This document shows, in pieces, positions 63,502 to 64,000 of a stretch of 64,000 nucleotides of DNA. The position numbers were made by a program, and so were the translations under genes. Below the pieces are notes generated by a model that saw only the letters and a list, made by a program, of their open reading frames with translations, was not told the DNA's origin and made no database searches. Each line of letters starts with the position of its first letter. Within the stretch, counting starts at the first letter, position 1. The stretch is from NCBI RefSeq assembly GCF_900107755.1, contig NZ_FNQR01000002.1, positions 333,141 through 397,140 on the forward strand, written 5' to 3'. The DNA comes from Thalassobacillus cyri. Its GTDB lineage: Bacteria; Bacillota; Bacilli; Bacillales; Halobacillaceae.

Positions 63502-63614
63502 CTCCTCTTATCTTTCAGATCCACAGATCTGTAGGAATTAGCACCTTTTCAAGCAATGCTTGATGGTTGCCGGGCATCATCGGGCCTATTCCCTCCGCCG
63601 CTCTCGATAAGAGA
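63502..63614 (-). ncRNA. SAM-I (S-box) riboswitch aptamer
   Basis: The P1 stem pairs CTCTTATC with GATAAGAG (63504-63511 and 63605-63612). On the minus strand the expected blocks follow in order: AGCGGCGGAGGGA, GGCCCGATGATGCCCGGCAA, a CAAGCATTGCTTG hairpin, GGTGCTAATTCCTAC, then P1 3'. With high SAM the terminator forms, lowering metY-hom. Confidence 0.95.
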
Positions 63615-63699
63615 TTCGATTGTTTAATCCAATATTTATGCTTGCTACGTATTCTAGATGATTATTTTTTTAAAGTCAAACACTTTTTAATAATTTAAC

Positions 63700-63837
63700 G
63701 CTGTTAATTCTCAGTAGTGAGTTTCTAGTTAAGCGCTCGATTGCTGAAGACTCAGTATCGAGACTTTATGTTGGGGTTATGCTGTATGGGAAAACGGATC
63801 GCTTTCCGTGGGCATGGGGTGAGCTTCCTCAGGCTTC
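63700..63837. repeat. MITE-like repeat, copy E, interrupted by an IS element
   Basis: Contains GCTGAAGACTCAGTATCGAGA (63744-63764 region), GGATCGCTTTCCGTGGG and GGTGAGCTTCCTCAGGCTTC. The family continues with a CCTGCGGG-like right half, but here it stops exactly where the IS end TGAATTGACC begins at 63838. Confidence 0.7.
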
Positions 63838-64000
63838 TGAATTGACCCCTTAATATTGGACACTTTTTAATTCAAGCAGTTAACTGGGCACGTTCTCGGT
63901 ATTTGACGGGACTCATGCCACTTAACCTGGATTTGATTCTTTCATGGTTGTAGTAGTCCATGTATTCTTTCAGTTCCTGCTTAAAATGTTCGATGCTTTC
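63838..64000 (-). mobile_element. IS3-family insertion sequence, right part (continues beyond window)
   Basis: The terminus TGAATTGACCCCTTAATATT is the type of inverted repeat seen in IS3/IS150-like elements. Behind it, on the minus strand, ends an OrfB-like transposase. The left end and target duplication are outside the window. Confidence 0.8.
63872..64000 (-). CDS. IS3-family transposase OrfB, C-terminal fragment visible
   Basis: 42 codons up to the TGA at 63872. [21 protein letters not shown] is the highly conserved C-terminal block of the IS3/IS150 OrfB integrase core (YxxYNxxRxxxxLxxxSP). The start and the DDE residues lie beyond the window, so intactness cannot be judged. Confidence 0.88.
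   Translation of the reverse strand, partial: ESIEHFKQELKEYMDYYNHERIKSRLSGMSPVKYRERAQLTA

Overview
The window comes from a low-GC, spore-forming member of the Bacillaceae, most likely a halotolerant genus near Halobacillus, Thalassobacillus or Virgibacillus. This is inferred from gene content: Sda, YpmR/YpmS, LiaIH-FSR, TreP/TreA/TreR, HelD, YvgT, CvfC and a B. subtilis-type PxpBCA/YcsG/YcsI cluster. Acidic proteins, AGGAGG ribosome binding sites and frequent TTG/GTG starts fit as well. Genus assignment would need 16S rRNA or core-gene data that are not in the window. Almost everything is chromosomal housekeeping or metabolic DNA; no prophage, CRISPR array, tRNA or rRNA was found.

Layout. 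1-4830: cvfC (partial), pdxK and argGH under a candidate ARG box, ending in a 21-bp-period repeat array. 4885-9030: a siderophore uptake locus, with the binding protein divergent from two permeases and an ATPase, and two Fur-like boxes between them. 9040-17160: a structured repeat, a short-chain dehydrogenase, an amidase, TrhO, two MFS pumps and a CapA-like lipoprotein. 17460-21980: the 5-oxoprolinase operon pxpB-pxpC-pxpA-ycsG and a frameshifted ycsI. 22059-27715: MITE-like repeats around a trehalose operon (PTS IIA, treP, treA, treR) with a well-defined promoter, two TreR sites and a cre site. 27800-34833: a DUF6933-like protein, CstB with a CstR-like operator, an Aquifex-type aconitase, an XRE-PAS regulator co-directional with sda, YvgT and cysK. 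35098-44652: HelD, YpmR/YpmS, a nuclease-helicase fusion, an OFA-type transporter and an orphan membrane protein. 44654-45345: a composite repeat with a nested insertion. 45465-51267: a sugar dehydrogenase-like lipoprotein, small enzymes, an M24 peptidase and ornithine carbamoyltransferase. 51552-55041: the lia envelope-stress operon. 55065-60530: an isomerase-like TIM barrel, an MhqR-controlled dioxygenase, rpiA, kynA and a PdaC-like lipoprotein. 60577-63612: hom and metY on the minus strand behind a SAM-I riboswitch. 63700-64000: a repeat copy interrupted by an IS3-family element that runs off the window.

Regulation is unusually readable: ARG box on -10 (argGH), Fur, TreR plus CcpA (tre), CstR-like (cstB), MhqR (mhqO), a LiaR-like inverted repeat, and an S-box (met).

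The observations most worth following up are: (i) an XRE-PAS regulator 22 nt upstream of sda, suggesting a sensory input to a sporulation checkpoint; (ii) two kinds of short intergenic motif arrays that keep a 20-22 bp (two helical turns) period; (iii) a MITE-like family with GGCTCTGTTAA ends and a second palindrome inserted in one copy between GGAAAG direct repeats; (iv) a short promoter-terminator unit with a perfect 12-bp dyad upstream of cysK, a possible sRNA or leader; (v) a MetY with an extra C-terminal domain of about 130 residues.
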